Under the pieces are notes generated by a model that did not search any database, was not told where the DNA came from, and worked only from the letters and a program-made list of their open reading frames with translations. A program made the translations under genes and the position numbers. Below, in pieces: positions 55,868 through 64,000 of a DNA stretch of 64,000 bases (within the stretch, counting starts at the first letter, position 1; the number at the start of each line of letters is the position of its first letter). This DNA comes from Prorocentrum cordatum (lineage: Eukaryota > Sar > Dinophyceae > Prorocentrales > Prorocentraceae): positions 123,751 to 187,750 of the forward strand of contig CAUYUJ010019090.1 in assembly GCA_963575745.1 (NCBI GenBank), written 5' to 3'.

Positions 55868-58521
55868 GCATCTTGAAGGTCATCTTGGCCGTCTTGGAGG
55901 CCTCTTGGGCAAGCTTTGGGCGATCTTTGGGGCTTTTTGGGCCGTCTCGGGCCAGCTTCGAGCCAACTTCGGCCATCTTGGTGGGTTCCTGGCACGTCTG
56001 AAGCCGTCGGAAGCCGTTTGGGGGGCCTCTATGGGCCGACTTGGGGCCCGCTTGGAATGCTCCAGGGCCGTCTTGGAGGCCATCTTGGGCGTCTGGGAGG
56101 CCATCTTGGGCGTGTTGGAGGCCTCTTGGGCCCTCTTGGGGCCCTCTAGGGGCCATCTTGGAGGCCACTTGGGCCATCATGGGGCTCTCTTGGGGGCCTC
56201 TTGGGCGATCTTGGGGGCTTCTTGGGCCGTCTTGAGCCGTCGGAGAGCCGAAAAGGCGCAAATGCCAAAATCCTTCAAAAACCAAGGGAAAATCAATGAT
56301 TTTGGCCTCTTCGGACTCTCCTGGAGGACCTCTTGGAGGCCTCTTGGGCCGTCTGGGAGGCCTCTGGGGGGCCTCTTGGGCCGTCTTGGGCCGTCTTGGA
56401 CTCTCTTGGGCCGTTTTGGAGGCCGTCTTGGACCATCTCGGGCGGACTTGGAGGCCATCTTGGGCCATCTTCGCGATTTTTTGAGGATGTCCCGAGCGAA
56501 ACGGCCGTTTTTGGGCATTGACAGACGGATTTTCGGAAACTTGCGGGTGGCCGGCGGGACGGGCCGAAGCCCACTGGGGAGTTTTTTTAGAAAAAAAACC
56601 AAAACCAAAACCTGCTCGTCCAGCACGCCGTGCACCCCTGCAAGCAGGGGGCGGCGGATCGAAGACGCCTACGGCGAATCACCGCCGCCCCCTGCCTTTT
56701 TGGAAGCGCCTATGTGGCCGAACGTTGAGGCCAGACCTGCCAAGCTATCGGACCATGTGTTCCCCGAATCGGTTTGGAAAGCCTTCGGGGAACACGTGGG
56801 CATCTTGAAGGTCATCTTGGCCGTCTTGGAGGCCTCTTGGGCAAGCTTTGGGCGATCTTTGGGGCTTTTTGGGCCGTCTCGGGCCAGCTTCGAGGCAACT
56901 TCGGCCATCTTGGTGGGTTCCTGGCACGTCTGAAGCCGTCGGAAGCCGTTTGGGGGGCCTCTATGGGCCGACTTGGGGCCCGCTTGTTCGGCTCCAGGGC
57001 CGTCTTGGAGGCCATCTTGGGCGTCTTGGAGGCCATCTTGGGCGTGTTGGAGGCCTCTTGGGCCCTCTTGGGGCCCTCTAGGGGCCATCTTGGAGGCCAC
57101 TTGGGCCATCATGGGGCTCTCTTGGGGGCCTCTTGGGCGATCTTGGGGGCTTCTTGGGCCGTCTTGAGCCGTCGGAGAGCCGAAAAGGCGCAAATGCCAA
57201 AATCCTTCAAAAACCAAGGAAAATCAATGATTTTGGCCTCTTCGGACTCTCCTGGAGGACCTCTTGGAGGCCTCTTGGGCCGTATGGGAGGCCTCTGGGG
57301 GGCCTCTTGGGCCGTCTTGGGCCGTCTTGGACTCTCTTGGGCCGTTTTGGAGGCCGTCTTGGACCATCTCGGGCGGACTTGGAGGCCATCTTGGGCCAGC
57401 TTCGCGATTTTTTGAGGATGTCCCGAGCGAAACGGCCGTTTTTGGGCATTGACAGATGGATTTTGGGAAATTCGCGGGTGGCCGGCGGGACGGGCCGAAG
57501 CCCACTGGGGAGTTCTTTTAGAAAAAGAACCAAAACCAAAACCTGACACGTCCAGCACGCCGTGCACCCCTGCAAGCAGGGGGCGGCGATCGAAGACGCC
57601 TACGGCGAATCACCGCCGCCTCCGGCCTTTTTGGAAGCGCCTATGTGGCGAACGTTGAGGCCAGACCTGCCAAGCTATCGGAACCACGTGTTCCCCGAAT
57701 CGGTTGGAACCTCGGGGGGGAAGTGGGCATCTTGAAGGTCATCTTGGCCGTCTTGGAGGCCTCTTGGGCAAGCTTTGGGCGATCTTTGGGGCTTTTTGGG
57801 CCGTCTCGGGCCAGCTTCGAGCCAACTTCGGCCATCTTGGTGGGTTCCTGGCAAGTCTGAAGCCGTCGGAAGCCGTTTGGGGGGCCTCTATGGGCCGACT
57901 TGGGGCCCGCTTGGAATGCTCCAGGGCCGTCTTGGAGGCCATCTTGGGCGTCTTGGAGGCCATCTTGGGCGTGTTGGAGGCCTCTTGGGCCCTCTTGGGG
58001 CCCTCTAGGGGCCATCTTGGAGGCCACTTGGGCCATCATGGCGCTCTCTTGGGGGCCTCTTGGGCGATCTTGGGGGCTTCTTGGGCCGTCTTGAGCCGTC
58101 GGAGAGCCGAAAAGGCGCAAATGCCAAAATCCTTCCAAAACCAATGGAAAATCAATGATTTTGGCATCTTCGGACTCTCCTGGAGGACCTCTTGGAGGCC
58201 TCTTGGGCCGTCTGGGAGGCCTCTGGGGGGCCTCTTGGGCCGTCTTGGGCCGTCTTGGACTCTCTTGGGCCGTCTTGGAGGCCGTCTTGGACCATCTCGG
58301 GCGGACTTGGAGGCCATCTTGGGCCATCTTCGCGATTTTTGGAGGATGTCCCGAGCGAAACGGCCGTTTTTGGGCATTGACAGACGGATTTTCGGAAATT
58401 TGCGGGTGGCCGGCGGGACGGGCCGAAGCCCACTGGGGATTTCTTTTAGAAAAAGAACCAAAACCAAAACCTGACTCGTCCAGCACGCCGTGCACCCCTG
58501 CAAGCAGGGGGCGGCGGATTC

Positions 58522-59170
58522 AAGTGGCCTTCGGCCCATCCCGCCAGCGTGCTTGGGTTGTGGGTTAGAGGTCTCCTGGACATTTGTTTGGATATCGTGG
58601 GAGGCCTCTCGGGGGCCTCTTGGAGGCAGTTCTGAGGCATCTTGGGGGCCGTTCGGGGGCCTCTTGGGCCTTCGTGGGGCCTGCAGGGGACCTCTGGGGC
58701 TCTCCTGGGGGGCCTCTTGGGGCCTCCTGGGGGCCTCTTCGGGCGGAAGGTTCGAGTTGTCGGTTCGTAATCCCCCTCTTAGGCGTCCTCTTGGGGCCCT
58801 CTTGGGCGGTTTTGGGCGCCTCTCGGGCCGTTTTGGGGCCCCCTTGGACCGTCTTGGGGCCCTCTTGGGGGTCTCTTGGGCCGTCTGGGGGCGGTCTTGG
58901 GGGCCTCTGGGGCCATCTTGGAGCGTTGGAAGCCCGAAAACGCGAGAACGAGAAACACATTGAAAACCATTTGAACGATCAATGATTTTTGCCTCTCTGG
59001 GCCCTCTTGGTCTCTTGGAGCACTCTTGGGGCTTCTTTGGGGCCTCTTGGGCCGTCTTGGGGCCATCTTGGGCGTCTTGGAGCGCTCTTGGGCCCTCTTG
59101 GGCGCTTCTTGGGCCCCTGTGGGCACGTCTTGGGCGCCCCTGGCCTCTCGAAAAGTCATGCGAGGCAGCC
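58522..59170 (+). repeat. Variant minisatellite at the array's right edge
   Basis: Same CTTGGGGCC-type words but no core, and a different junction (TTCAAGTGGCCTTCGGCCCA). It includes GTTCGAGTTGTCGGTTCG at about 58,750. No gene seen. Confidence 0.6.
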
Positions 59171-59543
59171 CAGGAGCGCGCGAGAGCTCCCGTGAGATGG
59201 GAGAATGTGGGGCTCCAGCCCTTAGAATGCGATAATCCCAGAGCCCTGACTACAGAGAACAGAGAATAGGGAACCCTTGATGACCTGAGGACACTTTACT
59301 TCGTGTCTCGAGGCTTGGTGGCGGTTGTAGGTTGTTGCATTCATACTTGCTTTGTCTTTTCTACATCGGTACACATGATTTGTACATGTGTTTGCAGCAA
59401 GAACGGATGTTTGCGTGTAAAGATATCTCACACATCTAAACACATTTACATTCAGATTATATGTGTGTGAGTCACACAGCGACATAATCGACACGATACG
59501 CATATGGTATATCTAAATCTGTTTCCCTTCACGTGCACAATCA
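59171..59543 (+). other. Candidate 5' LTR region of the Copia-type element
   Basis: AT-richer than its surroundings and not part of the minisatellite. It lies where an LTR should sit before a possible primer site. The 3' LTR is outside the window, so limits cannot be set; no TG...CA ends are certain. Confidence 0.3.
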
Positions 59544-59551
59544 GTGGTATC
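59544..59551 (+). promoter_or_regulatory. Possible primer-binding site
   Basis: TGGTATC matches the first seven bases of the initiator-Met tRNA primer site used by many Copia elements (TGGTATCAGAGC). The following bases (CGTTC) do not match. Confidence 0.25.
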
Positions 59552-59614
59552 CGTTCTTATCGATATCGTTTGACGTCCGCAGCTTATTTGTGTCAAAGGA
59601 GCGTTGCATGGTAG

Positions 59615-59899
59615 CGGAGCGTCGGTTTAACCGGCGCTCCCGCGCACCAGCCCGGCCGCGCTCCAGCGCGGCCCGCCCTGCACACTCCAGCCACGGCTTC
59701 GAGCAGCGATCGCGGGGCTGCCGGCGGCGTGTGGCTGTGGGTGCCAGACGAGGAGGCTCAGGTCGAGAAGACCAACAGCAGGGTGCAGCGCAAGTGGCGC
59801 CACGTGGTGGCGAAGGTGCTGAAGCAGAAGTACCTGAAAGGTTTCTGGTCGGTGCTCGGTGAGTACCTCAAATACGTCAAGGCCAGGCAGCTGCGATGA
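59615..59899 (+). CDS. Unnamed upstream open frame overlapping the gag start
   Basis: Open from after a TAG at 59612-59614 to TGA at 59897-59899. The TGA overlaps the gag ATG (59896-59898) as ATGA. No ATG is in frame. The last 55 residues look like real protein: VWLWVPDEEAQVEKTNSRV, then KWRHVVAKVLKQKYLKGFW and GEYLKYVKARQLR, basic and helical. It could be a leader peptide, an exon end, or captured host sequence. I do not recognise the family. Confidence 0.3.
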   Translation, partial: RSVGLTGAPAHQPGRAPARPALHTPATASSSDRGAAGGVWLWVPDEEAQVEKTNSRVQRKWRHVVAKVLKQKYLKGFWSVLGEYLKYVKARQLR

Positions 59900-61809
59900 A
59901 CGACCAAGAGAGGCAGGCCCTAGCCAGCCTGCAGTCGGCCGTGGAGGCGCTGAGGCTCCAGAATGCGCAGTTGTCACAGCAGGCCGAGCAGATGCAGCAG
60001 CAGAATGTTCAGATCCGGACGGAGCTCGCTCGACAGGTCCAGGCGCAGGGAGATCTACCGCGTCTGGCAGAGCAGCTCGGAGATGCGGTGCAGAAGCTGT
60101 CGGATGAGCGAAAGGAGAGGTCTTCTGCGCCAGCCTTTTCCCTTGTAGACACCAAGGGGCTAGGCAAGCCCTCCATCTTTAAGAATGAGGAAGCAAAGTT
60201 CCTGGAGTGGTACCGCAAGACGAATGCGTACCTCACGGCAGTCTTCGGAGAGCAGTTCCTCAAGCTGCTGGAGTGGGTGGAGGATCAGGCGCAGGAGACC
60301 ACGGTTATCAGCATGGAGGTTCTGGAGGCACGGTTCGGCAGCGACGACGATGATGAAGATGAATTCATTCCAGACCTCCGCGAGAAGGTCAGCCAACTGT
60401 ATGTTGCACTCCAGACGCTGACAGAAGGTGAGAGCTTCGCCCTAGTGATGAACACTCTCAAGGGCAACGGCGCTGAGGCGATGAGGAAGCTCATCAGACG
60501 CTGGGACCCCGCTTCGGGGGGCAAGCGCCGTGTGCTCTTGAAGCAGATCATGAACCCGCAGCGGTGCACCCTCAGCGACCTGTACGCCAAGCTCGAGGAG
60601 TGGGAGGAGCTCATCCGCCGGTACGAGAGAAAGAAGGCAGACGGCCTGGGCAAGGTGGTCGATGACGACGTGAAGGTTGCAGCCTTGGAGACGATGGTGC
60701 CGGAAGAGCTCGAACTCCACCTCGCGATGAACAAGCATCGGTTGGACACGTCGGAGAAGGTCGTAGAGGAGATCAGGAGTTTCCTGGAGTCGAGACAGTC
60801 GCAAGGTGCCCTACTCCGACGGAAGCGAGGTGACCCAATGGACGTGGACTCGCTGTACAAAGGAGGCAAGGGCAAGTCCAAAGGTAAGGGTGACAAGAAC
60901 GGCAAGAAGGGCCAGACCACCAAGCCGCGTGACAAGCGGACGGTGCAGTGCTGGCGATGCAGCGGCTGGGGCCATACGTCTAATGAGTGCACAGCCCGCC
61001 TGCCTGGCGGGAAGACCGGCGACGGCAAGGGCAGCAAAGGCAAAGGCAAGGGCAAGGACGCAGACAAGGACAAAGGCAAGGGCAAGAATCGCCGCTGGGA
61101 CACCAACTCCTTCGAGCCCGGTGCCGCGTCGAGCTCGAGCCAGCCGGTCTACACAGACAACTGGGACGACGGCAACCACAGCACGATCACCAGCCTACCG
61201 CCTTCAGCGAGCCAGGTGGGTTCCACGAACCTTGGCTCCTTCGAGCTGTGCACGCTCGAGCTCAACAGCTTCGACGAGACCGTCGACGACCAGGAGTGGA
61301 TCAGGTTCACGTTCGACTCGGGCGCGGCCGTTGCCACCTTCCCCGAGAACACCAAGGGCGAGCGGCTCCCGGCCGATCCGAATGCGAGCTATCGGACGGC
61401 CAGCGGTGAGATCATAGCAGACTCGGGCGGTGTATGCCTCCAAGTGCGATCCGAGTGGAGCGAGCCGATCAGACTGAAGGCACGCCTAGCCAGCATCCAC
61501 AAGCCGCTGGTCTCGGCCTCGCAGACTCACCGCACGGGCCGGGCCACATGGCTGACGAAGGAGGGTGGCTACATCCTCCCGGCCGGCTCGGACATCGTGA
61601 ACCGCGTCGACGCTCTCATTCGTGACGCTGTGTGGAGTGAGTCGGGCGTGGTGCCGCTGTATGTTGAGAAGGGCGTCTACGCAGGCTACATCAAGCAGAA
61701 CGAGGAAGGCCACGTCAGGAGAGTCACGTTCGGCGACCACCGCGAGAGCTGGGACTTGTGTCCGGTCGAAGGCGGGTCGCCAGTCCCTCCCCGGCAGGCC
61801 TGGCCGTAA
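59896..61809 (+). CDS. gag: Copia-type Gag with zinc knuckle and aspartic protease
   Basis: ATG start; 637 codons. N-terminal coiled coil rich in Gln (residues about 8-75: LRLQNAQLSQQAEQMQQQN), then a capsid-like helical region (about 85-310, FLEWYRKTNAYL ... LEEWEELIRRYERKK). Next is a Lys/Gly-rich segment and one CX2CX4HX4C zinc knuckle (CWRCSGWGHTSNEC, 60949-60990), then a second KGKGKG stretch. From about residue 470 there is a retropepsin: FTFDSGAAVATFP with Asp at 61315-61317 and YRTASGEIIADSGG. Gag packages the RNA and the protease cuts the polyprotein. The frame ends at TAA 61807-61809; pol continues in the -1 frame. Some antisense frames here are shadows. Confidence 0.85.
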   Translation: MNDQERQALASLQSAVEALRLQNAQLSQQAEQMQQQNVQIRTELARQVQAQGDLPRLAEQLGDAVQKLSDERKERSSAPAFSLVDTKGLGKPSIFKNEEAKFLEWYRKTNAYLTAVFGEQFLKLLEWVEDQAQETTVISMEVLEARFGSDDDDEDEFIPDLREKVSQLYVALQTLTEGESFALVMNTLKGNGAEAMRKLIRRWDPASGGKRRVLLKQIMNPQRCTLSDLYAKLEEWEELIRRYERKKADGLGKVVDDDVKVAALETMVPEELELHLAMNKHRLDTSEKVVEEIRSFLESRQSQGALLRRKRGDPMDVDSLYKGGKGKSKGKGDKNGKKGQTTKPRDKRTVQCWRCSGWGHTSNECTARLPGGKTGDGKGSKGKGKGKDADKDKGKGKNRRWDTNSFEPGAASSSSQPVYTDNWDDGNHSTITSLPPSASQVGSTNLGSFELCTLELNSFDETVDDQEWIRFTFDSGAAVATFPENTKGERLPADPNASYRTASGEIIADSGGVCLQVRSEWSEPIRLKARLASIHKPLVSASQTHRTGRATWLTKEGGYILPAGSDIVNRVDALIRDAVWSESGVVPLYVEKGVYAGYIKQNEEGHVRRVTFGDHRESWDLCPVEGGSPVPPRQAWP

Positions 61810-64000
61810 GGCTGGGAGGAGGCGGCGCTGTGGCTGGGAGCCCGGGCCCGGCGCCGCCCACCGACTCAGACGTGGGCCAGGAGGAGGAGCAGCAGGCGCA
61901 GGAGGTGGCACCCGCTCGAGTCGCGCGCCGTGGCAGGGCGCCGACGCAGGCAGAGCGGGAGCAGCACTTGGCATCGGGACACGCGGTCTACCGCTCGTGG
62001 TGCGAGGAGTGCGCGCGGGCAGCCGGCCTTGGCGCCCAGCACGCCAGGCGACCCGAGGATCGTGATGACGCCGATCCGGTCGTCAGCATGGACTTCGCCT
62101 TCGTCGGGGAGAAGGTCCCGGACGTGGAGGACGACGGCTCCATCCCCATCTTAGTGGTGACGGACCGCAAGTACGGCATGAAGGGGGCGACCGCCGTCAA
62201 GGACAAGACTGCGTCCGACTTCGTGGTCAAGTGGCTCGTGGGCTTCTTGAAGCACCTCGGGCACCGCCGTGTCGTGCTCAAGTCCGACGGCGAGGCGAGC
62301 ATCTGTGCGATCAAGAATGCAGAGATGGTTGGTGTGGGCCAGCATGTCGAGTGCATCCCGCAGGAGTCGCCCAAGGGCGAGCACAAGAGCAACGGCGAGG
62401 TCGAAGCCAGCGTGAAGGAGGTGAAGAAGGTCATCCGAGCGAACTTCTTCTCCATGCAGAAGTCCTTCGGCTTCGAGGTCTCGCCCGGGCATCCCATCGT
62501 CAGGTGGCTGCCCCAGTTTGCCGCGGACTCCATCTCCAAGTTCAGGCTCGGCGTTGACGGCATGTCGGCCGAGCAGCGGAGGTGTGGCCGCCCCTGGAGG
62601 AAGTTCGCGGCGGAGTTCGGCGAGAGGGTGCACTATCGACCTCTCGGAGTCGGAGACGAGAGGAGCACGCTGGCCCCCAAGATGCTCATGGGGCACTTCG
62701 TGGGCTACCACTCGCGGACAGGCGCGCTGCTCGTCATGACGCAGTCGGGCGTGGTGCGGGCCCAGGGCTTCAAGCGCCTACATCGAGCCCAGGCATGGTC
62801 GCCGGAGACGCCCGGGTCATGGGGCAAGCTTGCTGGACTGCCGTGGGAGGTTTCCCCCGCGGTGTTGCTCGCGCAGCCCGTGGGCCCGATCATCGTGACT
62901 AGAGACACGCAGGAGGACCACGACACCGTGGTCAGGAGACGCTACGTACTCAAGAAGGACATCGAACGCTTCGGAGCTACTCCGGGGTGTCCAGGCTGCG
63001 CGGACCTCATGGCAAGGGGGTCGGCGCGGGTCGCGCACTCCCAAGAGTGCCGCGATCGCATCGAGGCCGAGCTGATGAAGGACTCGGCAGGCCAGCGGAG
63101 ACTGGCGGAGCACCACCTGAGGGCGAGTGCTCGCGAGGCTCAGGCGGAGGAGAGCGCGGCGCAGCCGGGGCCCCAGCCTGGAGCAGCCGCAGCCAGCGGC
63201 GGAGGAGCCGCTGCGGCCAGCAGCGGAGGAGGCGCCGCGGCAGGACCCGGCGCAGACGTGGCCATGGCAGGTCCACGTGCAAGCGCCCCGGCGACGCCAC
63301 AGGCAGCATCGAGGAAGCGTGCTGCGAGCGTGTCCGCCGAGGAGCGCCGCCCGCCGCAGTTGCGAGACGGGCCGAGAGGGCTCAAGAGAGCTGGGAGCGA
63401 GCCGGACCTCCACGGGCAGATGATCGTGGACGGAGGCTCGAGCTCGTCGGCTGGACCGGCGAGCGCGGCAGTGTCCGCCGGGCTGGTGCAGCCCGCGCCT
63501 AGCCCAGAGGGGGCTAGAGGAGGTGGCGACATGGAGGACTTGGCAGGACCAGCTGCACGAGCTGGCAGCTCCATGGACGTCGGCGCCTTTGACGAGGTCA
63601 AGGGCAAGATCTACAAGGAGATCCTGGCGCTGGTGAGCGCCACGGACTTGATCGGCGACAACGTCATGTCGATCGAGGAGCTGAAGGAGGTGTCCGCGCT
63701 GTTGACCGAGATCAACGGGGTCGACCTCGCGGAGGTCTACTCGCCCGAGCGCTTCAAAGGGAAGGCGCTCGGCATGGGCCTGACGGCAGGCCTCGCGGCG
63801 GACCTCTACACCGGCTGGGACTTGCTTCGCGAGGACCACCGCCGAGCAGTCATGAAGAAGCTGCTGGAGGAGGACCCTCTCCTCACCGTGACCTCTCCGC
63901 CGTGCACGGTTTTCTCCAAGCTCAGGCAGCTCAGCAACTTCAAGCGGGACGAGGGCATCGTGGCTTCCGAGGTCCTCGAGGGAGAGACACACCTGGAGTT
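61800..64000 (+). CDS. pol: Copia-type Pol, integrase and linker; runs off the window
   Basis: Open in the frame one back from gag, from 61410 to the window end with no stop; the protein is convincing from about 61,800. It has an H2C2-type zinc region (EQHLASGHAVYRSWCEEC), then integrase catalytic residues: SMDFAF (Asp 62091-62093), KSDGE (Asp 62286-62288) and NGEVEAS (Glu 62397 or 62403). After LMGHFVGYHSRTG comes a Cys/His motif CPGC-x12-HSQEC (62988-63050), then an Ala/Gly/Pro-rich linker (63,120-63,520). A conserved-looking domain follows with DLYTGWDLL and SPPCTVFSKL (Cys at 63903-63905). RT and RNase H should follow outside the window. Translation needs -1 frameshifting in 61,410-61,809, or there is a one-base indel. 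Confidence 0.85.
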   Translation, partial: MAVRLGGGGAVAGSPGPAPPTDSDVGQEEEQQAQEVAPARVARRGRAPTQAEREQHLASGHAVYRSWCEECARAAGLGAQHARRPEDRDDADPVVSMDFAFVGEKVPDVEDDGSIPILVVTDRKYGMKGATAVKDKTASDFVVKWLVGFLKHLGHRRVVLKSDGEASICAIKNAEMVGVGQHVECIPQESPKGEHKSNGEVEASVKEVKKVIRANFFSMQKSFGFEVSPGHPIVRWLPQFAADSISKFRLGVDGMSAEQRRCGRPWRKFAAEFGERVHYRPLGVGDERSTLAPKMLMGHFVGYHSRTGALLVMTQSGVVRAQGFKRLHRAQAWSPETPGSWGKLAGLPWEVSPAVLLAQPVGPIIVTRDTQEDHDTVVRRRYVLKKDIERFGATPGCPGCADLMARGSARVAHSQECRDRIEAELMKDSAGQRRLAEHHLRASAREAQAEESAAQPGPQPGAAAASGGGAAAASSGGGAAAGPGADVAMAGPRASAPATPQAASRKRAASVSAEERRPPQLRDGPRGLKRAGSEPDLHGQMIVDGGSSSSAGPASAAVSAGLVQPAPSPEGARGGGDMEDLAGPAARAGSSMDVGAFDEVKGKIYKEILALVSATDLIGDNVMSIEELKEVSALLTEINGVDLAEVYSPERFKGKALGMGLTAGLAADLYTGWDLLREDHRRAVMKKLLEEDPLLTVTSPPCTVFSKLRQLSNFKRDEGIVASEVLEGETHLE

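Larger units (their letters stand above)
47120..58521 (+). repeat. Higher-order minisatellite array with two-hairpin cores
   Basis: Background: an 11-13 bp degenerate minisatellite (CTTGGGCCGTC, TTGGAGGCCTC, GGCCATCTTGGG). About ten conserved cores punctuate it, near 47,124, 47,385, 49,020, 50,815, 52,545, 54,650, 55,713, 56,645, 57,580 and 58,505 (truncated). Spacing falls from 1.7-2.1 kb at the left to 925-930 bp for the last three units, which are the most alike. Each unit also has GAAGCAAATGCCAAAATCCTTCAAA and, before the core, GGGACGGGCCGAAGCCC with GTTCTTTT..AAAAGAAC. Long Gly/Leu/Trp-rich or Pro/Arg-rich frames on both strands come from the minisatellite and are not genes. Confidence 0.85.

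Noticed and set aside
60285-61106. Minus-strand frame of 273 codons over gag
   Set aside because: Antisense shadow of the Lys/Gly-rich Gag region; all motifs are on the plus strand.
62817-63992. 391-codon minus-strand frame over pol
   Set aside because: Antisense shadow of a GC-rich coding region; plus-strand integrase, Cys/His and SPPC motifs fix the coding strand.

Overview
This is eukaryotic nuclear DNA, most likely from a dinoflagellate (inference). The reasons are the large share of repeats, the degenerate retroelements, a LINE reverse transcriptase with a WADN active-site box, a Copia-type gag-pol with a Lys/Gly-rich Gag and a long post-integrase linker, and GC-rich coding islands in satellite DNA. 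I see no ordinary host gene with confident full-length structure. All recognisable coding sequence belongs to retrotransposons, apart from one helicase C-terminal fragment.

Layout. From 1 to 32,250 the window is a modular satellite mosaic. I name four building blocks: A (a 168-178 bp tandem monomer), C (about 250 bp), D (about 400 bp) and E (about 295 bp). They are joined by a recurring 10-bp-stem hairpin (CCGGCGGTAA ... TTACCGCCGG), and blocks occur in both orientations. A LINE with an exact 13-bp target-site duplication sits at 1455-6857. A small island at 14,338-16,120 holds two 27-bp hairpin repeats, a CAT-rich microsatellite, five 160-bp tandem repeats and the C-terminal part of a PIF1/RecD-like helicase. 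A second, 5'-truncated LINE remnant lies at about 32,251-34,004.

From 34.6 to 39.1 kb lies a foldback-like structure whose arms are built of 78-100 bp subrepeats in inverted orientation. From 39.5 to 47.1 kb there are purine-rich (GGA)n microsatellites with a duplicated block of about 0.85 kb between them. From 47.1 to 59.1 kb there is a higher-order array: degenerate Gly/Leu-coding-looking minisatellite DNA, punctuated every 0.9-2.1 kb by a conserved two-hairpin core.

The right end (59.2-64.0 kb) is the 5' half of a Copia-type LTR retrotransposon. It carries Gag with a zinc knuckle and aspartic protease, then integrase, a Cys/His motif and a cytosine-methyltransferase-like SPPC motif. It runs off the window before the reverse transcriptase.

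Main points. Both LINE copies carry the RNase H motifs in circularly permuted order (GDS, then YRExN..AD, then DGG, then xEL). The hairpin core of the 47-59 kb array shows A-T, G.T and G-C forms of the same stem pair in different copies. The Copia pol carries a methyltransferase-like motif between integrase and the expected RT. Many statements about repeat families rest on reading by eye, without alignment software.
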